From JBEEMU01 sp043778315 (lineage in GTDB: Bacteria; Bacteroidota; Bacteroidia; Chitinophagales; Saprospiraceae): a stretch of 37,490 nucleotides of DNA. The position numbers were made by a program, and so were the translations under genes. This document shows positions 23,564 through 31,597 of this stretch, one piece after another. The first letter of the stretch is position 1. Each line of letters opens with the position of its first letter. The stretch covers positions 1 through 37,490 of the forward strand of contig JAYWGJ010000127.1 in NCBI GenBank assembly GCA_043778315.1, given 5' to 3'. The notes under the pieces are model-generated. The model saw only the letters and a list, made by a program, of their open reading frames with translations, was not told where the DNA came from and did no database searches.

Positions 23564-24130
23564 ATGGAAGAAAATCAAAAATTCAAAGGCAAATACAGAG
23601 GCGGAACGGTGCGGTGGGCAAAATGGGATTACGCAGCCTCTGCGTGGTATTTTGTGACGATTTGCACCAAAAATAAAAATCATTTTTTCGGCGAAATTAC
23701 CGTACAACCGCAAAATATTGCGGTTCCGACCGCCGATACAGAACCGCAAAATATTGCGGTTCTACGGGCAACGCACATCGGACAAACGGCGCAGGATTGT
23801 TGGCTCACAATTCCGCAACATTTTCCCTTCGTCGTTTTGGACGCATTCGTGGTCATGCCAAACTATATTCACGGATTATTTTATTTTGACAAACCAAACC
23901 ACGAATTTCAAGCGGGTAACAAATTTGGAACACAATCGCAAAACCTTGCATCAGTCATACGCGGCTACAAAACGGGTGTGACGGTTGAGGCAAGAAAACA
24001 AAATATAGAATTTGATTGGCAAGATGGTTTTCACGAACACGTTGTAAAAGATGAAGCCGAATTTAACGAAATTCAAAATTACATTATCAATAATCCGCAA
24101 AAATGGGTGGACGATTGTTTTTATATGTAG
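23564..24130 (+). CDS. REP-associated tyrosine transposase (RAYT, Y1 family) with altered HUH motif
   Basis: This 188-residue Y1/IS200-like transposase is of the REP-associated kind. It has the RAYT start (KYRGGTVRWAKWDYAASAWY, then FVTICTKNKNHFFGEI) and the GQTAQDCWLTIPQHFP block. The metal-binding motif site reads MPNYIHGLF where the family has MPNHxHG, so the first His is Tyr. The predicted catalytic tyrosine is in NEIQNYIINNPQKW. Two REP palindromes (23706-23725, 23742-23761) lie inside the gene, adding in-frame PQNIAV repeats between GEI and GQT. The gene should process single-stranded REP elements by 5'-phosphotyrosine chemistry. The Tyr substitution and the loop insertion raise doubt that it is still active. 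Confidence 0.88.
   Translation: MEENQKFKGKYRGGTVRWAKWDYAASAWYFVTICTKNKNHFFGEITVQPQNIAVPTADTEPQNIAVLRATHIGQTAQDCWLTIPQHFPFVVLDAFVVMPNYIHGLFYFDKPNHEFQAGNKFGTQSQNLASVIRGYKTGVTVEARKQNIEFDWQDGFHEHVVKDEAEFNEIQNYIINNPQKWVDDCFYM
23706..23761. repeat. Two REP palindromes inside the transposase coding sequence
   Basis: Identical 20-mers AACCGCAAAATATTGCGGTT at 23706-23725 and 23742-23761, the reverse complement of the 23436 copy, are separated by 16 bases. They are translated as PQNIAV twice and keep the reading frame. Confidence 0.9.
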
Positions 24131-24213
24131 AACCGCAATATTTTGCGGTTTTCGGTAGAACCGCAATATTTTGCGGTTTGGATATCCGTTCAGAACCACA
24201 AAATATTGTGGTT
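24131..24213. repeat. REP-like palindrome cluster downstream of the transposase
   Basis: Copies at 24131-24150 and 24159-24178 (AACCGCAATATTTTGCGGTT) and the compensated variant at 24194-24213 (AACCACAAAATATTGTGGTT). The first begins directly after the transposase stop codon. The outermost variant matches the one on the left side in the same orientation. Confidence 0.9.
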
Positions 24214-24242
24214 GTATTATTCATCACTACAACACATAAATC

Positions 24243-25376
24243 ATGTCATTATTTCAAAATCTATACAAATATCAAAAAACAGACGAAGGTAATAATCAGC
24301 AGGAAAACTACCTGACTGAATTACTTGCGTATGTATTGCAACATGATGAAGCGTTTCGTCAAGGCTTTTTTGATACTTTTTTATCTAACGAACTCAAACT
24401 GTTTATCTCTGAAAATTGTAAATCGTTTACACTAAGGACACAAGATAGTTATACAATACCCGATACAAAAAATAACACTGCGCGTCCTGATATTGTTATC
24501 AAAGGCTTTGATGGCGAGTATAATATTAATCCAAATAATATTAATCCAAATCTACTAATTTTTATAGAAAATAAAATTGGCAGTTCGGAAGGTTGGCGAT
24601 ATATAATACCTACAGATGAAAAACAAGACAATACTTGGCAAAGCCAATTGACAAATTATAGTAAGGTTTTAAAAGAAGCGGAAAATAAAGGCTTACAGAC
24701 CCACCTTATTTATCTTACACGGAATTTTGAAATTCCGCCTGCAAAAGGTGTTATTGCTTTTAAGCACATCTTTTGGTATCAAATTTATCAAATTCTAAAA
24801 AATGTGGACGAAAACCCACTTTCTATCACTTTTCAATTTAAACAATATTTAATCAATTTAGGTATGAATAATGACAATCGTTTTGCCTTGAAAGATGTTT
24901 ATGAACTCTCAAATCTCTCAAAGGATTCAACACTAGAAGACTTCCCTGAATTATTTAGAAAAATGGACGAGGTTTTGAAACGCGCAAATTCAATAGTTGA
25001 AAAAGAATTAGACGTTAGATTAGTAAAAAGCAGATATACTTTTTTGAAAAACTATGCCCTTTATACGGATTATTCTCACGAATTTGCTAGTAAAACCAAA
25101 AAAAAACTAAGCATTCATATTGGTTTTGAACCAAAACGGGTCGAAAGCGACCTTCCGCATTTCTATATAAGGTTATATATTGACCCTAAATATAGCATTG
25201 ATAATAAAAATTTAATAGTGAACGATTTGGTCATAAAAGGTTGGATAGCAGATGTTTTCATAAAAAAGTACGAACTTATAGACCTACTAAAAGAAAAAAA
25301 CGAGCATTTTCTTATTTTACAAGAATGGATAAAAGAAGCAGTGGAACAACTCGCTGCACATAAAAATTTATTCTAA
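24243..25376 (+). CDS. PD-(D/E)XK nuclease superfamily protein (PDDEXK_4-like)
   Basis: In this 377-residue protein the N-terminal part has a nuclease core: ENYLTELLAYVL (helix with acidic residue), ARPDIVIKGF near 79-88 (Asp) and LIFIENKIGS near 106-115 (E-x-K). QLTNYSKVL and LIYLTRNFEIP follow, the same order as PDDEXK_4 family proteins. The C-terminal half is unrecognised, with a beta-rich segment (KKLSIHIGF) that may bind nucleic acid or a partner. The OLD-like gene starts 33 nt downstream, implying a two-gene unit. The REP cluster ends 29 nt before its ATG, so its promoter may lie in or beyond the REP region. No self-modification enzyme is adjacent. Confidence 0.78.
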   Translation: MSLFQNLYKYQKTDEGNNQQENYLTELLAYVLQHDEAFRQGFFDTFLSNELKLFISENCKSFTLRTQDSYTIPDTKNNTARPDIVIKGFDGEYNINPNNINPNLLIFIENKIGSSEGWRYIIPTDEKQDNTWQSQLTNYSKVLKEAENKGLQTHLIYLTRNFEIPPAKGVIAFKHIFWYQIYQILKNVDENPLSITFQFKQYLINLGMNNDNRFALKDVYELSNLSKDSTLEDFPELFRKMDEVLKRANSIVEKELDVRLVKSRYTFLKNYALYTDYSHEFASKTKKKLSIHIGFEPKRVESDLPHFYIRLYIDPKYSIDNKNLIVNDLVIKGWIADVFIKKYELIDLLKEKNEHFLILQEWIKEAVEQLAAHKNLF

Positions 25377-25409
25377 TGTTAAAATAGCAATCATCTCTCA
25401 AATAAAACC

Positions 25410-27110
25410 ATGCTAACAAAAATCAATATCAAAAACTTCAAGCAATTAGACGATATTACGTTTAATTTGTCGCAATCTGTCGTGTTAGTAGGACCCAATA
25501 ACGCAGGTAAAACAACGACCTTTCAAGCCTTGTGTTTGTGGGAGTTGGGTGTGCGTAACTACTTGGCGAGCCGCAAAAAAAGTGATTTGAACGGAAAGGG
25601 TTACGTCACAATTAATCGACGCGACCTAATGAATAGCCCGATACAAGATGCCCGTTTTTTATGGCGTAATAAAGAGGTTTCTAAAAATAAAGGTCATGTT
25701 TCCATTATTATAGATTTAGAAGGCGAAACAGATGGTTTTGCATGGCGTGGACGCGCTGAATTTATTTGTGCAAATGCAGAATCTATTACTTGCCGTATTA
25801 CAGATGGTATCGAAACTATAAAAAAATTGTATGAAAAGTACGATGGCATCAAATTTGGTTTTTTGCAAGCAATGTCGGGGTTGGCAACGGAAGAAGACAG
25901 ACTTCTGCAAGGCTCTATCGACCGAAAACTCGGCGAAGGACGTACAGCCGAAGTCCTGCGTAATATTTGTTATGCTATACTGTATCCTGAAGTCCCGAAA
26001 GGCAAATTGTATGATGGCGAAAAAAATTGGCTTACCTTGACTAAGCATTTGAAAAATACTTTTGGTATTACATTGGAGAAGCCCGAGTTAGATACAAGTA
26101 GAGGGCTCATTTCGCTACGCTATAAACAAGACGGCATTAGTTTCGATATATCGGCGGCAGGGCGTGGGCTACAACAAACCTTATTGCTATTGGCTTATAT
26201 GTTTGCACACCCGAAATCCGTCTTGCTTTTAGACGAACCCGATGCGCACTTAGAGGTCATTCGGCAGCGACAAATTTACAGATTGCTGAACGATGTGGCT
26301 GCCGAAGTCGGCTCGCAAATTATTGTCGCTACACACTCGGAAGTCATTTTGAACGAAGGCGCGGAAATTGCTAATATTATTGCGATTGTAGAAAATACGG
26401 TTTTGGAAATCAACAAGACAAATCAACCGCAATTCAATGCGATTAGAAAAGCACTACTTAATATAGGTTGGGAGCGATATTATTTAGCAAGGCAAAAACG
26501 GCACGTTTTGTATTTGGAAGGCAGCACCGACCTTTCTATGTTATTGGCTTTCGCCAAAAAATTAGACCACGCTGTTTTGCCTTTTTTGGAACTAGCAAAT
26601 GTAACTTATGTGAGTACCAATACGCCAAATACAGCCATTCAAGACTTCGTACCTTTGCAGCAATTTTTCCCTGAACTAAAAGGATTAGCCATTTTTGACC
26701 GCATAGAAAACAGAAATTATAGCGATAAAAAACTCCCTATTTTGCAATGGAAACGACGCGAATTAGAAAACTATTTTGTTTCGCCCGATATTCTGTTGCG
26801 TTGGGTAGAATACGGGCAAGATATATCTAAAACAGTCGAATATAAACAAATTATGCAAGCCGTGATAGAAGATTATACCAGACCGATAGATTTGCGTGAC
26901 CGTGATGCCGCTTTTTGGAGCGATGAAAAACTATCAGACGATTGGTTGGCTAAAATCATTCCAGCCTTTTTTCAAAAGATAGGAAAACCAGAAAAAATTA
27001 ATGATTTTGGCAAAGGAAAATACTATAAGTTCATCGCTTTGCTTAAAAAAGAGGAAATAGATGCGGAGATAACAGAAAAATTAGATGCCACTTATACATT
27101 GTTAAAATAA
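25410..27110 (+). CDS. OLD-like ATPase with C-terminal TOPRIM domain
   Basis: In this 566-residue protein the ATPase part has Walker A GPNNAGKTT at 28-36, a signature-like SAAGRGLQQTLLLLAY, Walker B SVLLLDEPDAHLE and a switch-histidine IVATHSEV. The TOPRIM part begins at VLYLEGSTDLSML (Glu near 371), with an acidic strand GLAIFDRIEN near 425 and RRELENYFVSP near 450. This is the OLD family layout, in which a DNA or phage signal acts through the ATPase to switch on a nuclease. It is paired with the PD-(D/E)XK nuclease gene 33 nt upstream rather than with a helicase (as in Gabija). It ends the island; no clear terminator follows. Confidence 0.82.
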   Translation: MLTKINIKNFKQLDDITFNLSQSVVLVGPNNAGKTTTFQALCLWELGVRNYLASRKKSDLNGKGYVTINRRDLMNSPIQDARFLWRNKEVSKNKGHVSIIIDLEGETDGFAWRGRAEFICANAESITCRITDGIETIKKLYEKYDGIKFGFLQAMSGLATEEDRLLQGSIDRKLGEGRTAEVLRNICYAILYPEVPKGKLYDGEKNWLTLTKHLKNTFGITLEKPELDTSRGLISLRYKQDGISFDISAAGRGLQQTLLLLAYMFAHPKSVLLLDEPDAHLEVIRQRQIYRLLNDVAAEVGSQIIVATHSEVILNEGAEIANIIAIVENTVLEINKTNQPQFNAIRKALLNIGWERYYLARQKRHVLYLEGSTDLSMLLAFAKKLDHAVLPFLELANVTYVSTNTPNTAIQDFVPLQQFFPELKGLAIFDRIENRNYSDKKLPILQWKRRELENYFVSPDILLRWVEYGQDISKTVEYKQIMQAVIEDYTRPIDLRDRDAAFWSDEKLSDDWLAKIIPAFFQKIGKPEKINDFGKGKYYKFIALLKKEEIDAEITEKLDATYTLLK

Positions 27111-27339
27111 TTTTTCTAAAACAAAACCCCCCACAATCCTATGGCAGCCTACTACCACCTCATGCGCCCTTCTCCATTTGCGTAGAAGACAGCCCCGCGC
27201 CACTAAAATAGTTTTAGAAGCGTATGAAAGAAAAATATGCGGATAAATTCGTTTGGGCAAAACATTTATTTATTGCAGGATTTTAATTGAAAACGAATAA
27301 ACCTGTCCTATTACCATCATCATCATAAACCATATACTC
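27111..27339. other. Intergenic stretch, possible gene remnants
   Basis: About 230 bases contain a locally GC-richer patch (27130-27205) and short open frames such as MKEKYADKFVWAKHLFIAGF at 27224. They look like debris of a former gene but match nothing I recognise. No promoter was found. Confidence 0.35.
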
Positions 27340-27408
27340 ATGTTTACTATTCAACAAATGACCAACAAAATTTACACTATCATACTAGTCACTTTTGCAT
27401 GACTCAAT

Positions 27409-28212
27409 TTGCTTCAAGCGCAACAAACCGAAGTGCTTTTACAAAACGAGTATTTGCCCAACAAAACTTATGAGTCTTTGTCAAAAACAACGACAATAAC
27501 TACTATGAAAATGACCAGTGACGACCCAAAATTTAAAGATTTTATAAAAGAACAGTATAAAGGAAAGCCAGTAGTTTCTACCTCCGAAAGCATTTATGAA
27601 AGTATTATAAAAACGGCTGCGATGGAGAACAAAAAAATACCTTACGTTACCAAATTTACTAAATCGGTAACAACGCAAGACCTTGAGGGCGAGACAAAAA
27701 TAACGCCTACGGAGCTGCAAGACGCACTTATTTATGGGCATTATGATGATAAGAGGCAAAATGTAATTGATTCTATCGTCAAAAAGGATATGAAAGCCAA
27801 AACACGCAAAATAATTGGCGATATGCAAAAACAATTGTATGATAATGTAAAGTACCCTGAAAAGCCAATGAAAATAGGGGAAAGTTTTAAAAACGATGTT
27901 CCTTTTGATACACCAATGGGAGAGGCAGGTGCTATAAAAATGGCTACTAATATCATTTATACGTTAAAAAAAATTAAAGATAACAAAGCATTTTTTGATA
28001 TTAAGACCACCGTAACGATGCTTTCGGACATAAAAAATATTAAGATAGTAGCGAGTGGCGGCGGTACAGGAAAAATGGAATATGATATACTTAATAAATT
28101 TTGCACGCTATATGACTCCGATACAACTATGAATATGGATATGGATATGAAAGTAATGAAAACAAAAGCCAAAGTGCAAGCAAAAACGATGCTTACAATG
28201 AAAATAAAGTAG
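27409..28212 (+). CDS. Hypothetical secreted protein with a stop codon in its signal peptide
   Basis: The frame from TTG 27409 encodes 267 residues of unrecognised sequence, rich in Lys and Thr (YESLSKTTTITTMKM, ending in a Met/Lys-rich tail). In the same frame an ATG at 27340 or 27358 starts a good Sec signal peptide (MTNKIYTIILVTFA), but TGA at 27400-27402 breaks it before LNLLQAQQ, a plausible cleavage region. The likely ancestral product was a secreted protein of about 285 residues. As it stands it is a pseudogene or a cytosolic fragment started from a TTG. TGA ends other genes here (for example at 18076-18078), so recoding is unlikely. Confidence 0.6.
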   Translation: MLQAQQTEVLLQNEYLPNKTYESLSKTTTITTMKMTSDDPKFKDFIKEQYKGKPVVSTSESIYESIIKTAAMENKKIPYVTKFTKSVTTQDLEGETKITPTELQDALIYGHYDDKRQNVIDSIVKKDMKAKTRKIIGDMQKQLYDNVKYPEKPMKIGESFKNDVPFDTPMGEAGAIKMATNIIYTLKKIKDNKAFFDIKTTVTMLSDIKNIKIVASGGGTGKMEYDILNKFCTLYDSDTTMNMDMDMKVMKTKAKVQAKTMLTMKIK

Positions 28213-28265
28213 TTTAATTTTGTAAATAAAAATATTAATCAATTAACTATAGATAAGTATAACAA

Positions 28266-28305
28266 AAAAGGTTTGCAGCACGCTCAGGCGTGCTGCAAAC
28301 CTTTT
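28266..28305. terminator. Bidirectional terminator between convergent genes
   Basis: A perfect 18-bp stem (AAAAGGTTTGCAGCACGC and its complement) has a TCAG loop and A- and T-runs at its two ends. It lies between the gene ending at 28212 and the minus-strand gene ending at 28337. Confidence 0.85.
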
Positions 28306-28336
28306 CGCATTATATTATACTATTAAAATACCTTAT

Positions 28337-29344
28337 TTACGACGCGGTAAATATTGCTTCCGCTTTACCTGTTTCGGTGTCGTCCACGTTTTTGACGAGT
28401 AGATGCGTGTAGGTAGCACTACCGTTGCCGAGTTCCGCGCCGTCGCTACTGCTGTTTTCGTTGGCGGCAAGATTAAAAGCGTCGTTTGGCATCGGCGCAC
28501 TTTCACTGTTTGCCAGCCAAAACATGAGCGATGCCGAACTTGTATTTTTGAGTTCAAACAAACTATTTTCTGTAAACGAACCTTTGAGCAATACCTTTTG
28601 CTCCTGCGGCAATAGCGTCACTGTATTTTGCTGCGTAGCAGGTGTAGTCGTGCCTTTTGCGGTATTAGAACGGAGGTATTTAAGCTCGTAGAGTGTCTCC
28701 ATTTTAACCAAATCGTCGGTTTGTGCAAAATGATAACATAGCGCAAAAAACGTAGTGTGCATGGTTTGCATCATTTTTTGACGCTTCGACTCCAAGTCTT
28801 GTCTTAGCGATTGGTCTTGTGCTTCCGTTTGCTGCTGCGTAGTACGAACGGCTTGCGTATTGTTTAGCCAAGTTTGTATGCTTGCTATCAATGCACCAAA
28901 ATTTGGATTATTACTATTTTGTATATTATTCAGTAAAGAGCCAACTGCTGCAAGCCGTATATCATACGGACCAGATTGAAATAAACGGCGACCGTCAGGC
29001 AAAATCATTTTGTATTCGGGAGAGTTTTGGTCGTACTCCACCTGCACCATCACGTCCCATTTACGCGCAAGCGTACTAATAAGGTCGCCAAAGGCATTTT
29101 CTACTTGCATCGTCTGCCCTTGATACAAACCAAAATTACTATTTACAGCTTGATATTGTACTTCAAACGCCTCAAAGTCAGCGTTGAACGCTTGATAGTT
29201 AGGTAGCAAAGTAGGCTCGGTAGCCACAAAACCTTTTAGCTTGTCGCGATGGTCGCGTGAAAGTAAAAAAGCACGTTTAAAATTGTTTTTGGTCACATTG
29301 TCAAATGTGTTGCGCAACAGCGACCATGTAGGTTCGTTATTCAT
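28337..29344 (-). CDS. Hypothetical protein, no recognised family
   Basis: This is a 335-residue soluble protein without signal peptide or membrane segment. Visible features are a charged N-terminal third, a short Gln-rich coiled-coil-like stretch (TTQQQTEAQDQSLRQDLESK, about 165-190), a hydrophobic helix (TTFFALCYHFAQ) and a C-terminal part rich in Ser/Asn/Thr (KNTSSASLMFWLANSES, then a variable tail). Composition is like the neighbouring real genes, and it is served by the strong terminator at 28266-28305. A 528-base AT-rich region with tandem repeats lies upstream. I make no functional claim. Confidence 0.7.
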   Translation of the reverse strand: MNNEPTWSLLRNTFDNVTKNNFKRAFLLSRDHRDKLKGFVATEPTLLPNYQAFNADFEAFEVQYQAVNSNFGLYQGQTMQVENAFGDLISTLARKWDVMVQVEYDQNSPEYKMILPDGRRLFQSGPYDIRLAAVGSLLNNIQNSNNPNFGALIASIQTWLNNTQAVRTTQQQTEAQDQSLRQDLESKRQKMMQTMHTTFFALCYHFAQTDDLVKMETLYELKYLRSNTAKGTTTPATQQNTVTLLPQEQKVLLKGSFTENSLFELKNTSSASLMFWLANSESAPMPNDAFNLAANENSSSDGAELGNGSATYTHLLVKNVDDTETGKAEAIFTAS

Positions 29345-29485
29345 ACAATTAAAATTAAATGGGTGATTATGATTAGATAATTATTTTTACTGCGTAAATG
29401 TACAATACTATTTCATAAATAAAAAATAATTTTAATAGTTTTAACATTTTATTAATAAAAAATAATATTTAATGCAATAAATAAT

Positions 29486-29588
29486 TTACCAGAGGTAAGT
29501 AAAAGAATTTTCTTTGTGTTGGTAGGTTACCAGAGGTAAGTAAAAGACTTTTCTTTGTGTTGGTAGCTTACCAGAGGTAAGTAAAAGG
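29486..29588. repeat. Tandem 41-bp repeats, 2.5 copies
   Basis: Copies start at 29486, 29527 and 29568 with an exact 41-bp period, the third ending after about 21 bases. Each begins TTACC-AGA-GGTAA (a small palindrome), then GTAAAAG and TTTTCTTTGTGTTGGTAG. They sit in a 528-base intergenic region between divergent genes, which is otherwise AT-rich and featureless apart from the promoter box near 29807. Confidence 0.85.
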
Positions 29589-29806
29589 TTTTACTGCCCT
29601 CAAAACATTATTTTAACACCTCACAAAATATTTTGTAGTATAATAGTGTATTAATAGTATTATAATACACATTTTAGTTATCTAATATTATAGTAATATT
29701 ATAACATAAAAATATTTTGTTAGGCAACCCAAAGTTATATATTTATTACCAAAATAAAAAATTATTTATTTATCAATAAAAATTAGGTTACTATAATATT
29801 AAAACC

Positions 29807-29814
29807 TATCTTTG
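29807..29814 (+). promoter_or_regulatory. Likely -7 box for the aldehyde dehydrogenase gene
   Basis: TATCTTTG fits TAnnTTTG and lies 59 nt before the ATG. There is no TTTG at the expected -33 position (TTAG instead), so the call is moderate. Confidence 0.4.
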
Positions 29815-29872
29815 GAACTTAATTTTAACCATTTATTTTAATTGTGCGAAAGCATTACAATGTATATATAAT

Positions 29873-31315
29873 ATGCCAACAATAATCGAGCCAACCGTGG
29901 CTACGCCGTTGAACGAATTTCAGCGTTTGCTACAAGCGCAACAAACACATTTTAAAAGTATAGTACGCGGTACTGATGTGTCGTTAAGAATAGATAAGCT
30001 CAACCGCTTAAAGAAGTGGATTATTAGCCACCAAGACGACATCAGAAAAGCAATATTTGAGGACTTCTGTAAGCCTGAACCCGAAGTAGATAACTTTGAC
30101 ATCAAACCCGTTTTGATGGAGATAGAGCAAGCTAAAACGCACCTTGCGGAGTGGACTGCGCCGCGCAACGTATCTGGCGGTATGCTATTTACAGGCGCAT
30201 CGGGGCAAATCGTATATGAGCCGAAGGGCGTAGTATTGATTATCGCACCTTGGAACTTCCCGTTTATGCTCGCCTTAGGTCCTTTGGTATCGGCGGTTGC
30301 GGCGGGTTGCTGTGTGGTTTTGAAGCCGTCGGAGGTGACACCAAAAACGGCAGAACTAATCTATCGTATGATAGACGAGCTATTCAAAGAGGAAGAAATC
30401 GCTGTTCGTTTGGGAGACGCGCAGGTCTCGCAAGCCTTACTCAAACTCCCTTTCGACCATATATTTTTTACGGGTAGCCCCAAAATAGGGCGCGTTGTGA
30501 TGCGCGCCGCAGCCGACAACCTTACATCTGTCACCTTAGAGCTTGGCGGCGTAAACCCTTGCATCATCGACGAGTCGGCAGACATACGCGACACGGCAGA
30601 AAAAATGATATGGGGAAAGTTTTTTAATTGCGGACAATCGTGCCTAAGCATCAACTACGCTTGTGTGCATCACCGCGTTTACGACCGCCTAATCCGTGAA
30701 TTGAAAGCCGCCTTAGATCGTATGTATGGCTCGGCAGAAACTATGTCTGAAAATCCTGACTACGGTAGAATAGTGAACAAACACCATTTTGAGCGCGTAA
30801 AATCGCTGTTAGATGGTAGCCTCGAAGCAGGCGCGGAGTGCATAGTTGGCGGGGAGTATGATAGCAACCAAAGTTTTATTACACCTACTATCCTCAAAGA
30901 TGTACCCGACGACGCACCGATTATGCACAACGAAATTTTTGGCCCGCTCCTCGGTTTACGCAAGTATAAAGACTTGCAGGAGGTCATAGACTTGATTAAT
31001 GCTAAACCAAAACCCTTGGCCATTTATATATTTGCGAGCAATAAGAATATGATAAATACCGTTATTAATAACACGTTGGCAGGTGCGACTTGTATCAACG
31101 ACACGACCATTCATTTCTCGCACCCGAACCTCCCGTTTGGTGGCGTAGGGCAGTCGGGCATGGGTAAAGCGCACGGTCATCACGGTTTCATGGCGTTTAC
31201 CAACGAACGTTCGGTACTCCGACAACGTCGCGGCTTGACCTCTTTCAAATTAGTTTATCCGCCGTACACCGCGAAGGTCAAACAAACCATACAATTGGTC
31301 ATGAAATATTTATAG
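29873..31315 (+). CDS. Aldehyde dehydrogenase, ALDH3-like
   Basis: This 480-residue NAD(P)-dependent aldehyde dehydrogenase oxidises aldehydes to acids in the cytosol. The family motifs are intact: IIAPWNFPFML (Rossmann entry), FFTGSPKIGR, LELGGVNP with the general-base Glu223, and NCGQSC with catalytic Cys257. Late motifs EIFGPLLGL and NLPFGGVGQSGMGKAHG follow. The short length and the absence of an N-terminal extension favour the class 3 group, which acts on medium-chain or aromatic aldehydes. The exact substrate is open. The gene is monocistronic and followed by the large heptamer/hairpin region. Confidence 0.9.
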   Translation: MPTIIEPTVATPLNEFQRLLQAQQTHFKSIVRGTDVSLRIDKLNRLKKWIISHQDDIRKAIFEDFCKPEPEVDNFDIKPVLMEIEQAKTHLAEWTAPRNVSGGMLFTGASGQIVYEPKGVVLIIAPWNFPFMLALGPLVSAVAAGCCVVLKPSEVTPKTAELIYRMIDELFKEEEIAVRLGDAQVSQALLKLPFDHIFFTGSPKIGRVVMRAAADNLTSVTLELGGVNPCIIDESADIRDTAEKMIWGKFFNCGQSCLSINYACVHHRVYDRLIRELKAALDRMYGSAETMSENPDYGRIVNKHHFERVKSLLDGSLEAGAECIVGGEYDSNQSFITPTILKDVPDDAPIMHNEIFGPLLGLRKYKDLQEVIDLINAKPKPLAIYIFASNKNMINTVINNTLAGATCINDTTIHFSHPNLPFGGVGQSGMGKAHGHHGFMAFTNERSVLRQRRGLTSFKLVYPPYTAKVKQTIQLVMKYL

Positions 31316-31331
31316 AGAGTGAACTGTTTTA

Positions 31332-31478
31332 AGTGAACAGTTAATAGTGAACAGTGAACAGTTGATAGCGATTAGTTAATAGTTAATAGTGAACAGTTAA
31401 TAGTAAATAGTGATTAGTGATTAGTGAATAGTGATTAGTGATTAGTGAATAGTGTACAGCGATTAGTTAATAGCGTAC
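31332..31478. repeat. Array of 21 heptamer repeats (left arm)
   Basis: Twenty-one consecutive 7-bp units in one unbroken phase, with consensus AGTGAAT (variants AGTTAAT, AGTGAAC, AGTGATT, AGCGATT). The array lies just after the aldehyde dehydrogenase gene. Confidence 0.9.
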
Positions 31479-31504
31479 ACGGTTAAAGACTATAAAAGGG
31501 TCAA

Positions 31505-31575
31505 ATGTGCGTAGCCGTAGGTATGAATGCGTTAAGGCGATGCCTTAACGCATTCATACCTACGGCTACGCACAT
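31505..31575. repeat. Perfect 34-bp inverted repeat with 3-nt loop
   Basis: The arms are 31505-31538 and 31542-31575 with loop GAT. The left arm starts ATGTGCGTAGCCGTAGG and ends GCGTTAAGGC. The right arm is its exact reverse complement, and partial pairing continues outside (AAAGGGTCAA / TTCAACCTTTT). It could act as a terminator, but its length and perfection suggest a mobile palindromic unit. Confidence 0.95.
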
Positions 31576-31597
31576 TCAACCTTTTCAGGGTTTTGTT

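Noticed and set aside
23405..24213. CRISPR array at the 20-bp palindromes
   Set aside because: Spacing is irregular, copies occur in both orientations and inside a transposase gene; they are REP elements.
27400..27402. TGA read as tryptophan (alternative genetic code)
   Set aside because: TGA clearly ends other genes here, for example at 12494-12496, 18076-18078 and 34920-34922, and Trp is encoded by TGG throughout.
29486..29588. CRISPR array at the 41-bp repeats
   Set aside because: The repeats are contiguous with no unique spacers and there are no cas genes.
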